A DNA stretch of 64,000 nt, from the NCBI GenBank assembly GCA_034509735.1, contig JACGWO010000004.1, positions 23,107,395 to 23,171,394 on the forward strand. The letters are read 5' to 3'. Positions 30,472 to 41,423 of this stretch are shown piece by piece. Every line of letters starts with the position of its first letter. The stretch's first letter is position 1. Under the pieces are notes generated by a model. The model was not told where the DNA came from. It made no database searches and saw nothing but the letters and a program-made list of their open reading frames with translations. Both the position numbers and the translations under genes were made by a program. Source of the DNA: Sesamum alatum. Lineage: Eukaryota > Streptophyta > Magnoliopsida > Lamiales > Pedaliaceae.

Positions 30472-31254
30472 AGCAATTCATGTAGACAAAATTTGCCCTC
30501 GAAAGTTGTGAACCACCAAACATCCCTTTCCCTTTTCCCATCACCACTGGGGAAATAGGGGTGCTCGAAGTGCTAGCAATGGCTGTGACAGCCTTCCCCT
30601 TATCCTTCTTCCACTTCCAACATCTGGCCTTCTTGCCTTTCGCCTTAGAGGTTGAAGCCTCTCTTACCAATACCATTGGCTATTGAACCAGGCATATTGA
30701 TTGACTCATGAATAGACTTCTCAAGCCCATTCATGTTATAGTTAATAATAAATGGGTCGTAGGATGGAGGAAGAGAATGGAGGATCACGTCAATGTATGT
30801 GTCATTGTCAAGCCCAACTTTGAGGTCTTCGAGCTTCTCCGCTAGGGATAGCATCTTGACCCATGACTTTGTATAGGACCCCTCAGCCATCTTTATCCCA
30901 AAAAAGGCTTTAAGTGGCTGCATCTAATATCCTATTCGGAACCGCATAAATAATTTCCATGCGAAGCATTATAGAGGGGACATCGTCCATCCGGTCATAC
31001 TGCTTCTGAATGTCATTAGTGATTGAAGCCAGTATGATGTCGTTGACCTTCCGGTTGTCATTCGAGCCATTTATCGATTATCAAAGTTCTCCATGAGAGG
31101 ATCCCTACGGCAAGGCCCTCGAGAATGGCTTGTCGAAGACATAGCCCTGGTTCTCGAAATCGAGAGCAATCCTCAGATTCCACAGCCAGTCGTTATAATT
31201 GGTGCTATTGAATTTATTAGTCTCCGAAATTGTAGTTAAAGGATTCTTAGACAT
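30472..31254 (-). pseudogene. Ty1/copia gag of element A
   Basis: The start lies at 31254 (MSKNPLTTISETN), followed by a DW-x-x-NLRIALDF motif and, after several stops, by KMAEGSYTKSWVKMLSLAEKLEDL, YIDVILHSLPPSYDPFIINYNMN and REASTSKAKGKKA. This is the order of plant copia Gag (UBN2/retrotran_gag type) up to the basic linker before the zinc knuckle. At least four in-frame stops or shifts lie between 31110 and 30925 and one near 30660. It is non-functional. Confidence 0.85.
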
Positions 31255-31304
31255 ATGTACATTAAAAATGTAAAGCAGAAATCAACAAATGATTGTAATA
31301 TTAT

Positions 31305-32137
31305 GGAAAAACTGCACTTTTCATCCCATATAATAGACCCATTTCAATTTAGTCCATATGTTACACATTTCTCACATTGAGTCCCATGTATTAAAAAAAA
31401 TTCTCAATATTAGTCCCACGTGACTTTTCTGTTAAAAATTGGACGGATAAGTCATGTGGCCTTAGTAAATACACGTGATGCTGTATTTTGGTGGGAAAAG
31501 ATGTCTTTATTAGGGGGATATGAAAGCTAGCGCTCACACCAGCATTTTTGCACCCAAAAAATTGATTTTGCAAGCTGCAAGGAGGCCTTGTCAACCGAGT
31601 AGTAGAAGAAGCTGCAAGGCTTTGAATTGTACTCTCTAATTTGGAACAATCCTTACTTCCCTACAGCCGAAGCATGGATCCTCCATCCACAGCCTTCTTC
31701 TATACACTCACGGTAAGATGGAAGGGGCAAAGCATTAAGCTCCCCATCTTGTAGCGAGATATTCTCGCTTCTTTCGCCGTATTGTATACTGAGATTTTCC
31801 TTTCAATTTCTTAAGTTTCAGGTTTAATTTTGGGTGGGTAGAATTATGGTTCTTTGTTTTGAGGGGATTTTGCCAGATTAGGGAAGGTAAATAAAATCTC
31901 GTTTCATCAAGTCAACGCATGGGATACTCGCATTCTTCCCCCCCCAGAAAAAAAAAATCAGTCTTTAACAGCCATGCTTAGTTCATGTGATTTTTACATT
32001 AAAATTTGGACGGAAAAGTCACTTGGGACTGACATTGAGATCTTTCTATGTATATGGACTCAATGTGAGAAAGGTGTAATATATGGAACTAAACTAAAAA
32101 TGGGCCTTTTATATGGGACGAAGAGTGCGATTTTCCC
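31305..32137. mobile_element. MULE-type element with captured-looking centre, 833 bp
   Basis: The inverted termini GGAAAAACTGCACTTTTCAT and GGGAAAATCGCACTCTTCGT extend about 140 bp inward. TAATATTAT at 31296-31304 and 32138-32146 is a perfect 9-bp duplication. The second leader copy of copia A has TAATATTAT only once (33840-33848), so it preserves the empty site. The centre (31490-31950) is not TIR-like and holds a short ATG frame at 31674-31754 (MDPPSTAFFYTLTVRWKGQS, then a stop), suggesting capture of the 5' end of a host gene. Confidence 0.93.
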
Positions 32138-33540
32138 TAATATTATTATTTACGTTGAAGACTTGGTTTTTGGTTTTAACCCTCCCATTATTTATTCAAA
32201 ATCCCACCACTCTCAAGTGGAGTTTCAGAAAATCATTTGTTAGTGGGCTTGGGATCAACTAGCGCAATTTGCTATGTCCTATTTTTATGATTCACATGGA
32301 GAAAGCGTTGTGGGAGGCACCGAATACCATTATCATCCAATGAGATTCCCAATATGTTTTGCCTCACCTCTTCACATGATTACGAGGACTCCAAGCGAAT
32401 CATGCTACTCGGTGTTACGCCTGACCCATCAACAAAATCATACCTCAACTCTCAACCACATGACTCGTGAGAAAGAGAATTAGGAGCGTATTCCTTTGTT
32501 CACAATAATTGTGCAACTTTCCTATATTCCAAACATGTCACGACTCGTGAGACCATGTTTGGGTAGCGCTAGCTTCCTAACCACATTGTTGTGGATGGAA
32601 GGCTTTGTAATTTTACAAACTATTTGTATTTATTCCATTATAGGCCTAATATGAACTTGGAACATCCAAGTGAGAGTTTGATTTGAGTGAGTTTCGACTC
32701 AGACTTCATCCCATTAGTGTTTTGCATGCATGAATATTCAGTATTTAAAAGCATTAAAAAAGTGTATCGAATGCAAATAAACCTAGCATACCTCTGTTGG
32801 ATGATCACGAGCCTAATCCTATTAGACCTACTAAGCCCGCAGTGGGTAAATGGTCTGTTTAAGATGGTCCTACACTATTAAAAAGTTTATCACTCATTAT
32901 CACACTAATAGGCCTTGTAATTTTTCTTGGCCATTCTCGAATTTTTACACCTCGGACCTCTATCCAACGTGGGCCTCCTCCTTTGTGGACTTGCTCCATC
33001 ACATCAAAAGAAAATATCACAAAAGCCTATCTACTCACATTACATTTCGAAAAGAAACCTCGACAAAAGCCATGGCGAATATGTAATGGGGAGGAGAGCA
33101 AGCTTTATTATTTCAAGACATAAAACAAAAGACAAGAGGATAAAAACAAAAGGCACACAGGCCCCACCCAACAGAAATTAAAATTCATGCATCCGGTTAT
33201 GGGCTCAGTGATCATCCCAATGTTAATCCAATAAACATCAAAACATAATCATTTCAAACAATCATGTTATCTACATATATAACACATAACCTGCATTATA
33301 TAAAAGGTGATATCCAATATCACAATACAAGATTATACGTAGAAAATAGAAGTTTAAAATTTCAACTAAATGAATATTAAAACCCGTGTATCCAATGCAC
33401 AAAATATGTCAAATTAGTTTAAATAATTTAATTTCAAAAAAATTTAATTATTCTAAAACTATAAAAGAAAAGGTAATTATTTTAAAAAATATACAAAAAA
33501 TTCAATTTTCAGGAAAAACGGAGAAAAAACGGACTAGCCA

Positions 33541-33730
33541 CCTAGAACGCCGCACGCGTAGGCGCCATTGCTTGTGCATAGCCCGCGCGTCCGCCTACCG
33601 TCAGTGCTGTGTGGCCGCCCACCTCCAATGGCCAGGCAACTGTACAACATGCGCGTTTGTGCACATCGCCTGCATGTAGTGCACAAGCCCGCGTGCAGAG
33701 TACGCAGCCACCCCTACCAACACACACGCC
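33541..33730 (-). repeat. GC-rich leader island, copy 2 of copia A
   Basis: A GC-rich, CpG-bearing block (CGCACGCGTAGGCGCC, GCCCGCGCGTCCGCC) sits in an AT-rich leader. Equivalents lie at 35265-35520 (copy 1), 40020-40200 (element B) and 50990-51290 (element C). They share composition and position but not close sequence. ORFs across it on either strand are compositional artefacts. Confidence 0.55.
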
Positions 33731-35790
33731 AGCGAATGCAACAACGAATGGTTATAAAAACCATACCATTTCGTAGAGGTTAAAGGAGTCTTAGACAAAT
33801 GTACATTAAAAATGTAAAGCATAAATCAACACATGATTGTAATATTATTGTTCAAGTTGAAAACTTGGCGTTTAGTCTCTAACATTCCCACTATTTATAC
33901 AAAAGCTCACCACTCTCAAGTGGGGTTCCGAAAAACCATTTTCTAGAGGTTTTGGGATCCATGAGCGCAATTTGCCATGTCCTGTTTTTATAATTCACAT
34001 GAAAAAACCCTCATGGGAGGTATCTAATACCATTCTCATCCAATGAGATTCCCAATATGTTTTGCGTCACGTCTTCACATGATTACGAGGACTCCAAGCG
34101 AATCATGCTACTTGTGTTAGGCCCGACCCATCAACAAAATCATACCTCAACTATCACCCCCATGACTCGTGAGACAGAGAATGAAGAGCGTATTCCTTTG
34201 ATCACAACAATGGTGAAACCTTCTTTTATCTCAAACGTGTCACGACTCGTGAGACCATGTCTGGGTAGAGGTAGCTTCCTAACCACATTGTTGTGATGGA
34301 AGGCTTTGTATATTTACAAACTAATTGTATTTAATCCATTATGGGCCTAATATGAACTTGGACCATCCAAATGAGACTATGATTTGAGTGAGTTTCGACT
34401 AAGACTATCACATTAGTGTTTTGCATGCATAAATATTCAATATTTAAAAGCATTTAAAAAGTGTGTCGCATGCGAATAAACCTAGCATACCCCTGTTGGA
34501 TGATCACGAGCCCAATCCTATGCGACCCACTAAGCCCGCAGTGGGTAAATGGACTGTCTAAGATGGTCCTACACTATTACAAAGTTTATCACTCATTACC
34601 ACACTAATAGGCCTTGTAATTTTTCTTGGTCATTCTCGAATTTTTCACCTTGGACCTCCATCCAACGTGGGCCTCATCCTCCGTGGACTTACTCCTTTAC
34701 ATCAAAAGAAAATCTCACAAAAGCCTGTCTATTCTCATTATTTTTAAAAAAGATAGCCCGATCAAAGGCCGGAGTACATAAACAGGGAGGAAAAACAAAC
34801 CTTATTATTTCAAGACATAAAACAAAAGATGAGAGGATAACAATAAAAGGCACGTATTGTGCAGCCAAAATATATTAAAATCCATACATCCGATCATGGG
34901 CTCAGTGATCATCCCAATGTTAATTCAATTAACATCAAAACATAATCATTCCAAACAATAATGCTATCCACATATATAACACTTAACATGCATTACATAA
35001 AAGGTGATATCCAATATCACGATACATGATTATAGGTAGAAAATACAAGTTTAAATTGCAATTAAATGAATAATAAAACCGGTGCATCCAACGCAAAAAA
35101 TTTGCCAAATTAAGTTAAGCAATTTAATTTCAATAAAATCCAATTAATCCAAAATTAAATAATCAAAAACTAATTATTTCAAAAAAATATACAAAAAATC
35201 CAACAAATTCAATTTTTAGGAAAAACGGCCTATTCGTTCGGCCTTGCTTACAGACCATGCCTAGACGCGCGCGCACCAGACGCCCTTACCTGTGCACAAC
35301 ACACGTGTCCTCCCACCGGTGGCTAGGCGGCCGCACAGCATGCGCGTCAGCCTACCGCCAATTGCCGGCGGCCATACAACATGTGCGTCTGTGCACAGTG
35401 CATTCGCACTTGTGCGCAGTGCCCGCAAGCAATGCGCATGCCCGCTTGTAGAGCCGTCTGATTGACTGCCCCTACCAACATACACGCCAACAGGCACGCT
35501 GGCCAGTACCGGCCAGCAACGGTGACATCAAACGACTGGCTCTGTGCTTTCCAATTTTTATTTTATTTTATTGTGTTTCTGTATGTTTTAAGTTGAAATA
35601 AAAGACGTGTTTACAGAAAATCTAATCGTCTAACGACATGCTTAATATCCAAATAACTACAAAATCAATCAAGGTAATCTAAACACATGATCATGCAAAT
35701 CCAATCAATAAAGCATGCTTCTAAAGCCGGTTAACACATTTCTCATGTTTAGCACATCAGTAACACGTAGATCTAAGCCCTTACATCGAA

Positions 35791-35806
35791 CCGGGCCCTG
35801 ATACCA
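35791..35806 (-). promoter_or_regulatory. Primer binding site of copia A
   Basis: On the minus strand TGGTATCAGGGCCCGG follows the LTR end (...TTCA) after a two-base spacer. The first eight bases match the initiator tRNA-Met complement used by plant copia elements. Confidence 0.8.
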
Positions 35807-36409
35807 CTTGAAAGAGTGGATTGACCTAGGAACATGAGGTGAAAACATGAATATTTGCATGATAAAAGTTATAAAACCCAACCAAGGGGTGTTCCCTTGA
35901 TCGTTCCCAAGCGTTCAATGTAACATATGCGGATTAAAACAATATACAACATATGATCCATGCATACAAGGCTGTCGATGAACATAAACGAAAGAGGCAA
36001 CATATATAAATGAGAAATTACCTTTGCTCTTTCCGTTCAGATCTTCCAAGTAGCTCTAAACGTATAGATCTCAACAAGAGATCCTCCAAACATAATCCGC
36101 ACTACAATGGAAGAGGTAGTAATCTCCTTGATAAAAGAAATTGAACCTTGAAAGAGATGAGATCCAAAAGAATCACATTATTAGTTAGTGTATTCTTTTG
36201 ATCAAGTTTTACTTTTCAATTGATCCTAGATCAAGAATGAGTAAATAGGATAGAGTGAAAGAGAGGCGGCCGAGTGTGTAGAGTAGTGAGGAGGAGCGTA
36301 TTCTTTGCTTGTATTGAAGGGAGCGTAAGAATAACCAAGTCATTCAACTCCATCTTCTCAATCAAGCAACCTTTCATGTGGTATGATGCAAATTATACCA
36401 TGTGGAAGG

Positions 36410-38468
36410 TGTTAGAATAGGTAACCAGAAATTCAATATGGTTGGTTGTTCTAAGAACTATTCACCAATCTTTGAACCAAAATAATATAATGTTGATGAA
36501 CGTAGTAAGGATTCATCATTAACAATGATGAGTTTGTAGCTAGCATTGAACGAGGTTTCAATGTCACGGCAAATGCCTACAGACCAGACATATGAATCTA
36601 AGAAGTTGGACTGCACATAGGTTGGCGGTCATGGAACCAACTTCTGTGGATCGGTCTGAAACACTTCAAGTCGAGGACCTCGAGATTTGGTAACAAAGGT
36701 CCTATAGAGGCTTGCACTAATGATTGCATTCATTGGATGAGTACCGTGTTTCATCGGTGACAAACAGTGGACGTCTATGCAATATTAGTGGGTTAGTTGA
36801 CAAGGGTGTCTATTGGCTGAGGTGACTCACGAGAATCATCATATGGAAGCCACACGAGCTTGGTCGGTATGACTGGTATTCCCGATTCTGATAGTACGGG
36901 ATTAGTCATTGGACTTAAGGAATCACTGCAGTCGCTTACATAGGAAGGTTGTATCTTAGATCTAGCAAGCGGTGATGTGTCATAAGACATGGTCATCATA
37001 AGCCTTGTTTAGTGCAGTCGGAGTACGTAGAGAAGGCGGTGGGTTCCAAGATAGGATCTGTCCCCTATCAAAGATTATGACAGCGAGATCTCCTATGCGC
37101 TCTGAGATGGTTTAGACTCTCAAAGTCTATGACCTTAGCATTTGATTGAGTAGGAAAGGATTTCCTACGTCAATCATAGAGTTAAACCTATCTCAAGTTT
37201 GAAGCATAGATGCCTAGTCAAGGATGAGAACCAATGTCCTATTCCATGCACTAGACTATGACCGGGAGATAGGCGACAGTAGGAGTGTATCCATATATAA
37301 CTCGGAGCCTGAATGTTCACACCACATATTCACCTAGTCTCTAGTGGCATGGACCGTTGCTAGACAACCACTCGTGGTGACAGACTACTTTGGTTATCAG
37401 ATAACAAGAAGTAGGTCCAAGTCTAGCCGATGGTGAACCTAAAGAGTCACTCACGATTTACTAGATGTGAAAGGAATTAATTTTGAATTAATTCCGGGAG
37501 GAGGATTAATGTAATGGATTAATTAAACTTCTTTGAGATTTAAGCCTTCATGGATTAATTGGATTAATCGAGCTTGAATTCATAAATTGGATTTATGGAT
37601 TTAATGAGCATAGATTTTTCTTTTAATTAGATTAATTGGATGAATTAATTAGTGGGCTTGGAATATTAAATAGGATTTAATATAGAGTCTATTGGACCTT
37701 TGGACTATTTAAATTAGATTTAAATAGGTCATTCCATAAAGGCCATCAAGAATGGATGGATGAGATTTAATCTAAGAATATTGAGATGGATGGCTAGGAT
37801 GAAGTTTGAGTTTGTCAAACCCGTAGTTGACTAGGATTTGACTAGGTCATAATCCTAAGTTGATTAAAGTGTCTCGTTGGAAGAGGTTGAGTAGGATTAG
37901 GAATTTTAGTTCCTTATAAATACTCAAACACACACACACACACATCACACACTAATCTCTACACACACAACTATGCCATCTTGTCTCGTCTCTCTCTCAA
38001 CCATCTTCTTCACTTCTCCATGTTTTTTCTTGGTTCTTCTTGATTCATTCGAGGTAGAATATAAGAGACATCGGTAGCATTAATCAATAGCGTTGTATTG
38101 ATGTCTCCTCTCCCCTAAACGACTTCTTGCTAGCACGAAAGTTCGTTGGCATCCGGTGAATTGCGTGGACGATTTAGAGGGTCTCTACGTTGAGATCTTG
38201 ATGGCAAAACGGGGAACAATTCGTGTAGCCAAATGAAGAAGACTACGAGGGTAACGTTTCCTCTTTACGTTTCTTGTTCCTCCAAATTCCATGGCCTCCA
38301 TGTTATGTATTTTCTTGAACATGAGATACACCGAAAGCCCGGGAGAATTCAGGGCACACCCCTTGATTCAATTTTAATCGTTTTTAATTATGTTAATTTT
38401 TTTATACGCTTTTATATTACGCACTCCCGCTCTTCTGCCGCGCCTCTCCCAATCCAATCCATCTTATA
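36410..38468 (+). mobile_element. Copia solo LTR S1 with perfect 5-bp target duplication
   Basis: It begins TGTTAGAATAGGTAACCAG and ends ...CATCTTATA. GAAGG occurs at 36405-36409 and 38469-38473. Internal landmarks shared with the other LTRs are the CTCTAGTG-CATGGACCGTTGC block, a TATAAATACTC box followed by ACAC and CTCTC-rich leader sequence (37915-38000), and GAGATACACCGAA-CCCGGGAG near the 3' end. There is no internal coding region. It is inserted in the LTR of copia A. The terminal CA has become TA. Confidence 0.87.
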
Positions 38469-38499
38469 GAAGGCGCATGAGTAGTGGCCGAGTTGTACC

Positions 38500-39787
38500 T
38501 ATTAGAATATATGACCAGAAAGCTAGTTGGATTGGCGATTTTGGGAACTATTCATCAATCTTTATTAATGAATAGAGTAAGTATTCATCACTGCCATTTG
38601 TATTTGTTATTATTACAACTAACATTGCACGGCATTTCAACGTTATAATAAATGCCCACAGACCAATTGGATAACCCATGTAGTTGGGTTGCGTATTAGA
38701 TGGCAACTATGAAACCAACTTTTGAGGGTTGGTATGAAATGTTCCAAGTCAAGGACCTTGAGACTGGGCATCGAATGTCCTATTCAGACTTGCACTAAGT
38801 ATTGCAATCACTGGGTATGTGTCGAGTTTCATCGACGACAGACGAAGGTCGTCTATGCGATTTTAGTGGGTTAGTTGACAAGATGGTCGACTGAGTGAAC
38901 TGACTCGCGGGGTCGTCATATAGAAGCCTTGGAGACTTGGTCGATATGACTAAATTCTCAGTTCCAATAGTACAGGATTAATACTCGGACATGAGGAATC
39001 ATGGCAATCATGCGCGTACAAAGACCGTATCTTAGATCTGCTGAGAGGTGATCATTCCATAACATGGTCATTATAAGCCTTGTCCAGCGTAGTCGGAATA
39101 TGTATCGAGGACGGTGGATTCCAAGATAGGATCTTTCCCCCATCAGTATATGGTGGTGATGTTTCTTATGCGCTCTGAAATGGTTTAGATTCTAAAAGTG
39201 TATGGCCATATCAATTGATTAAGTAGGAAAGGGTTTCCTACGTTGATCGATAGAGTAAATGCAACTCGAGTATGAAGCATAGTTACATAGTCAAGAATGG
39301 AAACCAACGCCCAATTCCATACCCTAGACTAAGGCCAGGAGACGGTTGAAAGTAAGATTGTACCCGTATGGAACTGGGAGCCTAAATGTTCACGCCAATC
39401 GATACTGTCATTTCAATTTTCTCTTCTATGGATTCATTCCTTGCTAGCACGAGGATTAATCTTACGATTTCGGTGTGGTGTGGATGTATTTTGAGGGTTT
39501 CTACATTGGGGCCTTGCGTGGATGAATGTCGGTAGGGTATGAACACGTGTAGCCGATCGGAGTAGAAAATCAAGAAAGATATTGCGATTTACGTTTATGT
39601 TCTCGTTCTACTTATTTTATTCCATAGCCATGAATGCTTGATTATTACATATGTGTTTGTATTATGCGTTTATACACCGATAGGCCGGGAACGTTCAGGG
39701 GCACACTCCTTGAACGCGATTTAATCCTGCATGTTTTCATTCCCACCGCCCTTCCGCCATGTTTCCAGGCGGATCCACTTTCCTTCA
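38500..39787 (+). mobile_element. 5' LTR of Ty1/copia element B, internally deleted
   Basis: It opens with TTAGAATATATGACCAG (compare TTAGAATAGGTGACCAG of the family), continues through the conserved CGACGACAGACGAAGGTCGT and GATTAAGTAGGAAAGGGTTTCC blocks, and ends TTCCTTCA directly before a primer site. Between about 39399 and 39400 it jumps from the mid-LTR block to the GCTAGCACGA block near the end, so some 700 bp present in other copies is missing, including the TATA region. Confidence 0.75.
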
Positions 39788-39789
39788 AG

Positions 39790-39805
39790 TGGTATTAGAG
39801 CTCGG
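39790..39805 (+). promoter_or_regulatory. Primer binding site of copia B
   Basis: TGGTATTAGAGCTCGG begins two bases after the LTR end and matches the initiator tRNA-Met complement with one change (TGGTATCAGAGC is usual). Confidence 0.8.
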
Positions 39806-41423
39806 ACCGGTGTATGTGGCTATTGATTACATGTTTTTATGTGTGCAAGCATGCTCAACGTGTTTAGATCGATTTTAAAAATATGTGTTTATTGCTTTTA
39901 ATTTTCATAGTTATTTGTTGAAATTTGCATATTTAATTAGATAATTGGGAGATTTTAGAAAATTCAATTTTCTGAAATTTGGGTATTTATTTTAGTGTTT
40001 TAAGTGCAGAAAAAAAAAAATTTCAGCAGCAGCAGTAGCCGCTGCCAGTTGCCAGCAGGCTGGCTGCTGCGGTATGCACAGAGAGCGCCCGCGCGCCTAG
40101 GTGTGTGCACAGGGCACGTGGTCGCATAAGGCATTCACGTGCAGTGGGTGCGTGTCTGCACTGCCTGCCGCGCACGCCGTTTTTACGGCTGAATGGCTGG
40201 GCCGTTTTTTTGCCGTTTTTATGAAAAATTAGATTTTCTGGTATCACAAAGCCCATTGATCTGTGTATGGTTTTAAATTCTCGTTGGGTGGGTCTGCGTG
40301 CCTATTAATCTTCTTATCTCTCTCGTTTTGTGCCTTTATCCCTATCATTATACACCCCCCCCCCCCCCGCCCCCAACTTCTGTTTGGAGTTTCTTAATTT
40401 TTGATGTAATGAGAGTAGATAGGTTGAGAGGATTTAATTTTTTTGTAAAATGTAAGGAGGCAAGTCGAAACCGTTGAAGGCATATGGAGGAGGCCATAGG
40501 TTGGCCCACGGAGGACCCATGTAGAAGAGGCCCGATGGTCAGATCCCACGATGGAGAGTCCAAGAAGGTGAAGAGGTAGTATAAGGCCGATTAGCTTGAT
40601 AATGGTTATAAATCTTGTAATAGTTTAGTCCTACCCTAGATTGACCATAGATCCACTGCGGGCACAGTAGGTTTCATAAGATTAGGCTTGTGATCATCCA
40701 GCAGGGGCGTGCTAGGTTTCTTATTTTGCATGTGATGCATTTTTATTTATTATGAATGCTTTATTAAATGCTTTGAGTATTTGATCACATGCGAACACAC
40801 CTAATGTGATGAGGTCTCTAGGTCAATTCTCAATCAAACTCTCACTTGGTTGGACCAAGTTGAAATATTAGGCCCATGGTGGACTTGGATAAAAATAATT
40901 TTGATCTGTCCACGCCTTCCATCCATACCAATGTTGTGAGAAAGCTACTGTTAACCAAATGTGGTCTCACGAGTCGTGGCACATTTGGAAAAGAGGAAAG
41001 ATGCACCATTGTTGTGAACAAAGGAATACGTTCGTTGTTTCCCTGTCTCACAAGTCGTGGGGGGAGATACTTGAGATATGATTTTGTTGATGGGTCGGGC
41101 CTAACACCGAGTAGCATGATTCGCTTGGAGTCCTCAGGATCATGTGAAAAGGTGAGGCAGAACATCTTGGGAATCTAATCGGATGAGAATAGTGTTGAAT
41201 ACCTCTCACGAGGCGTTTCCCATATGAATCGTAAAAGCAGGGCATAGGGAATTGCACTTGTGGATCCCAAACCCATTAGGAAATGATTTCCCGAGACCCC
41301 ATTTGAGAGTGATGGGCTTTCGTAGAAATAGTGTGAGGGATTAATGACTAAAGGACCAAGTCTTAACTTAAACATAATATTACAATAATCTACTGAATGT
41401 TTTACTATTTAATTGTTGATGTC
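39806..41423 (+). other. Untranslated leader of copia B
   Basis: The order is the same as in element A on the other strand: an AT-rich segment, a GC-rich island (40020-40200), a C-run (40353-40368), then the block with GGTCTCACGAGTCGTGG, GATGGGTCGGGCCTAACACC and GAGTAGCATGATTCGCTTGG (40940-41130) and CATAATATTACAATAATC just before gag. No gene is supported here; ORFs at 40876 and 41048 and on the minus strand are shadows in non-coding leader. Confidence 0.65.

Larger units (their letters stand above)
30470..36409 (-). mobile_element. Ty1/copia element A, partial (LTR end, duplicated leader, gag)
   Basis: On the minus strand an LTR end (36409-35809, ending CA) is followed by a tRNA-Met-type primer site (35806-35791). 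Then come a leader present in two tandem copies (about 35530-33797 and 33730-31255) and a decayed gag from 31254 to 30472. Integrase, RT and the second LTR are absent. Duplicate landmarks include GGGCTCAGTGATCATCCC at about 34900 and 33202, about 1.69 kb apart. The second copy contains the MULE at 31305-32137. The element belongs to the same family as element B on the other strand. Confidence 0.8.

Noticed and set aside
33542..33822. Overlapping ORFs on both strands in the GC-rich leader block
   Set aside because: GC-rich composition lowers stop frequency in all frames. The block lies in a retrotransposon leader, and the equivalent blocks do not conserve a frame.
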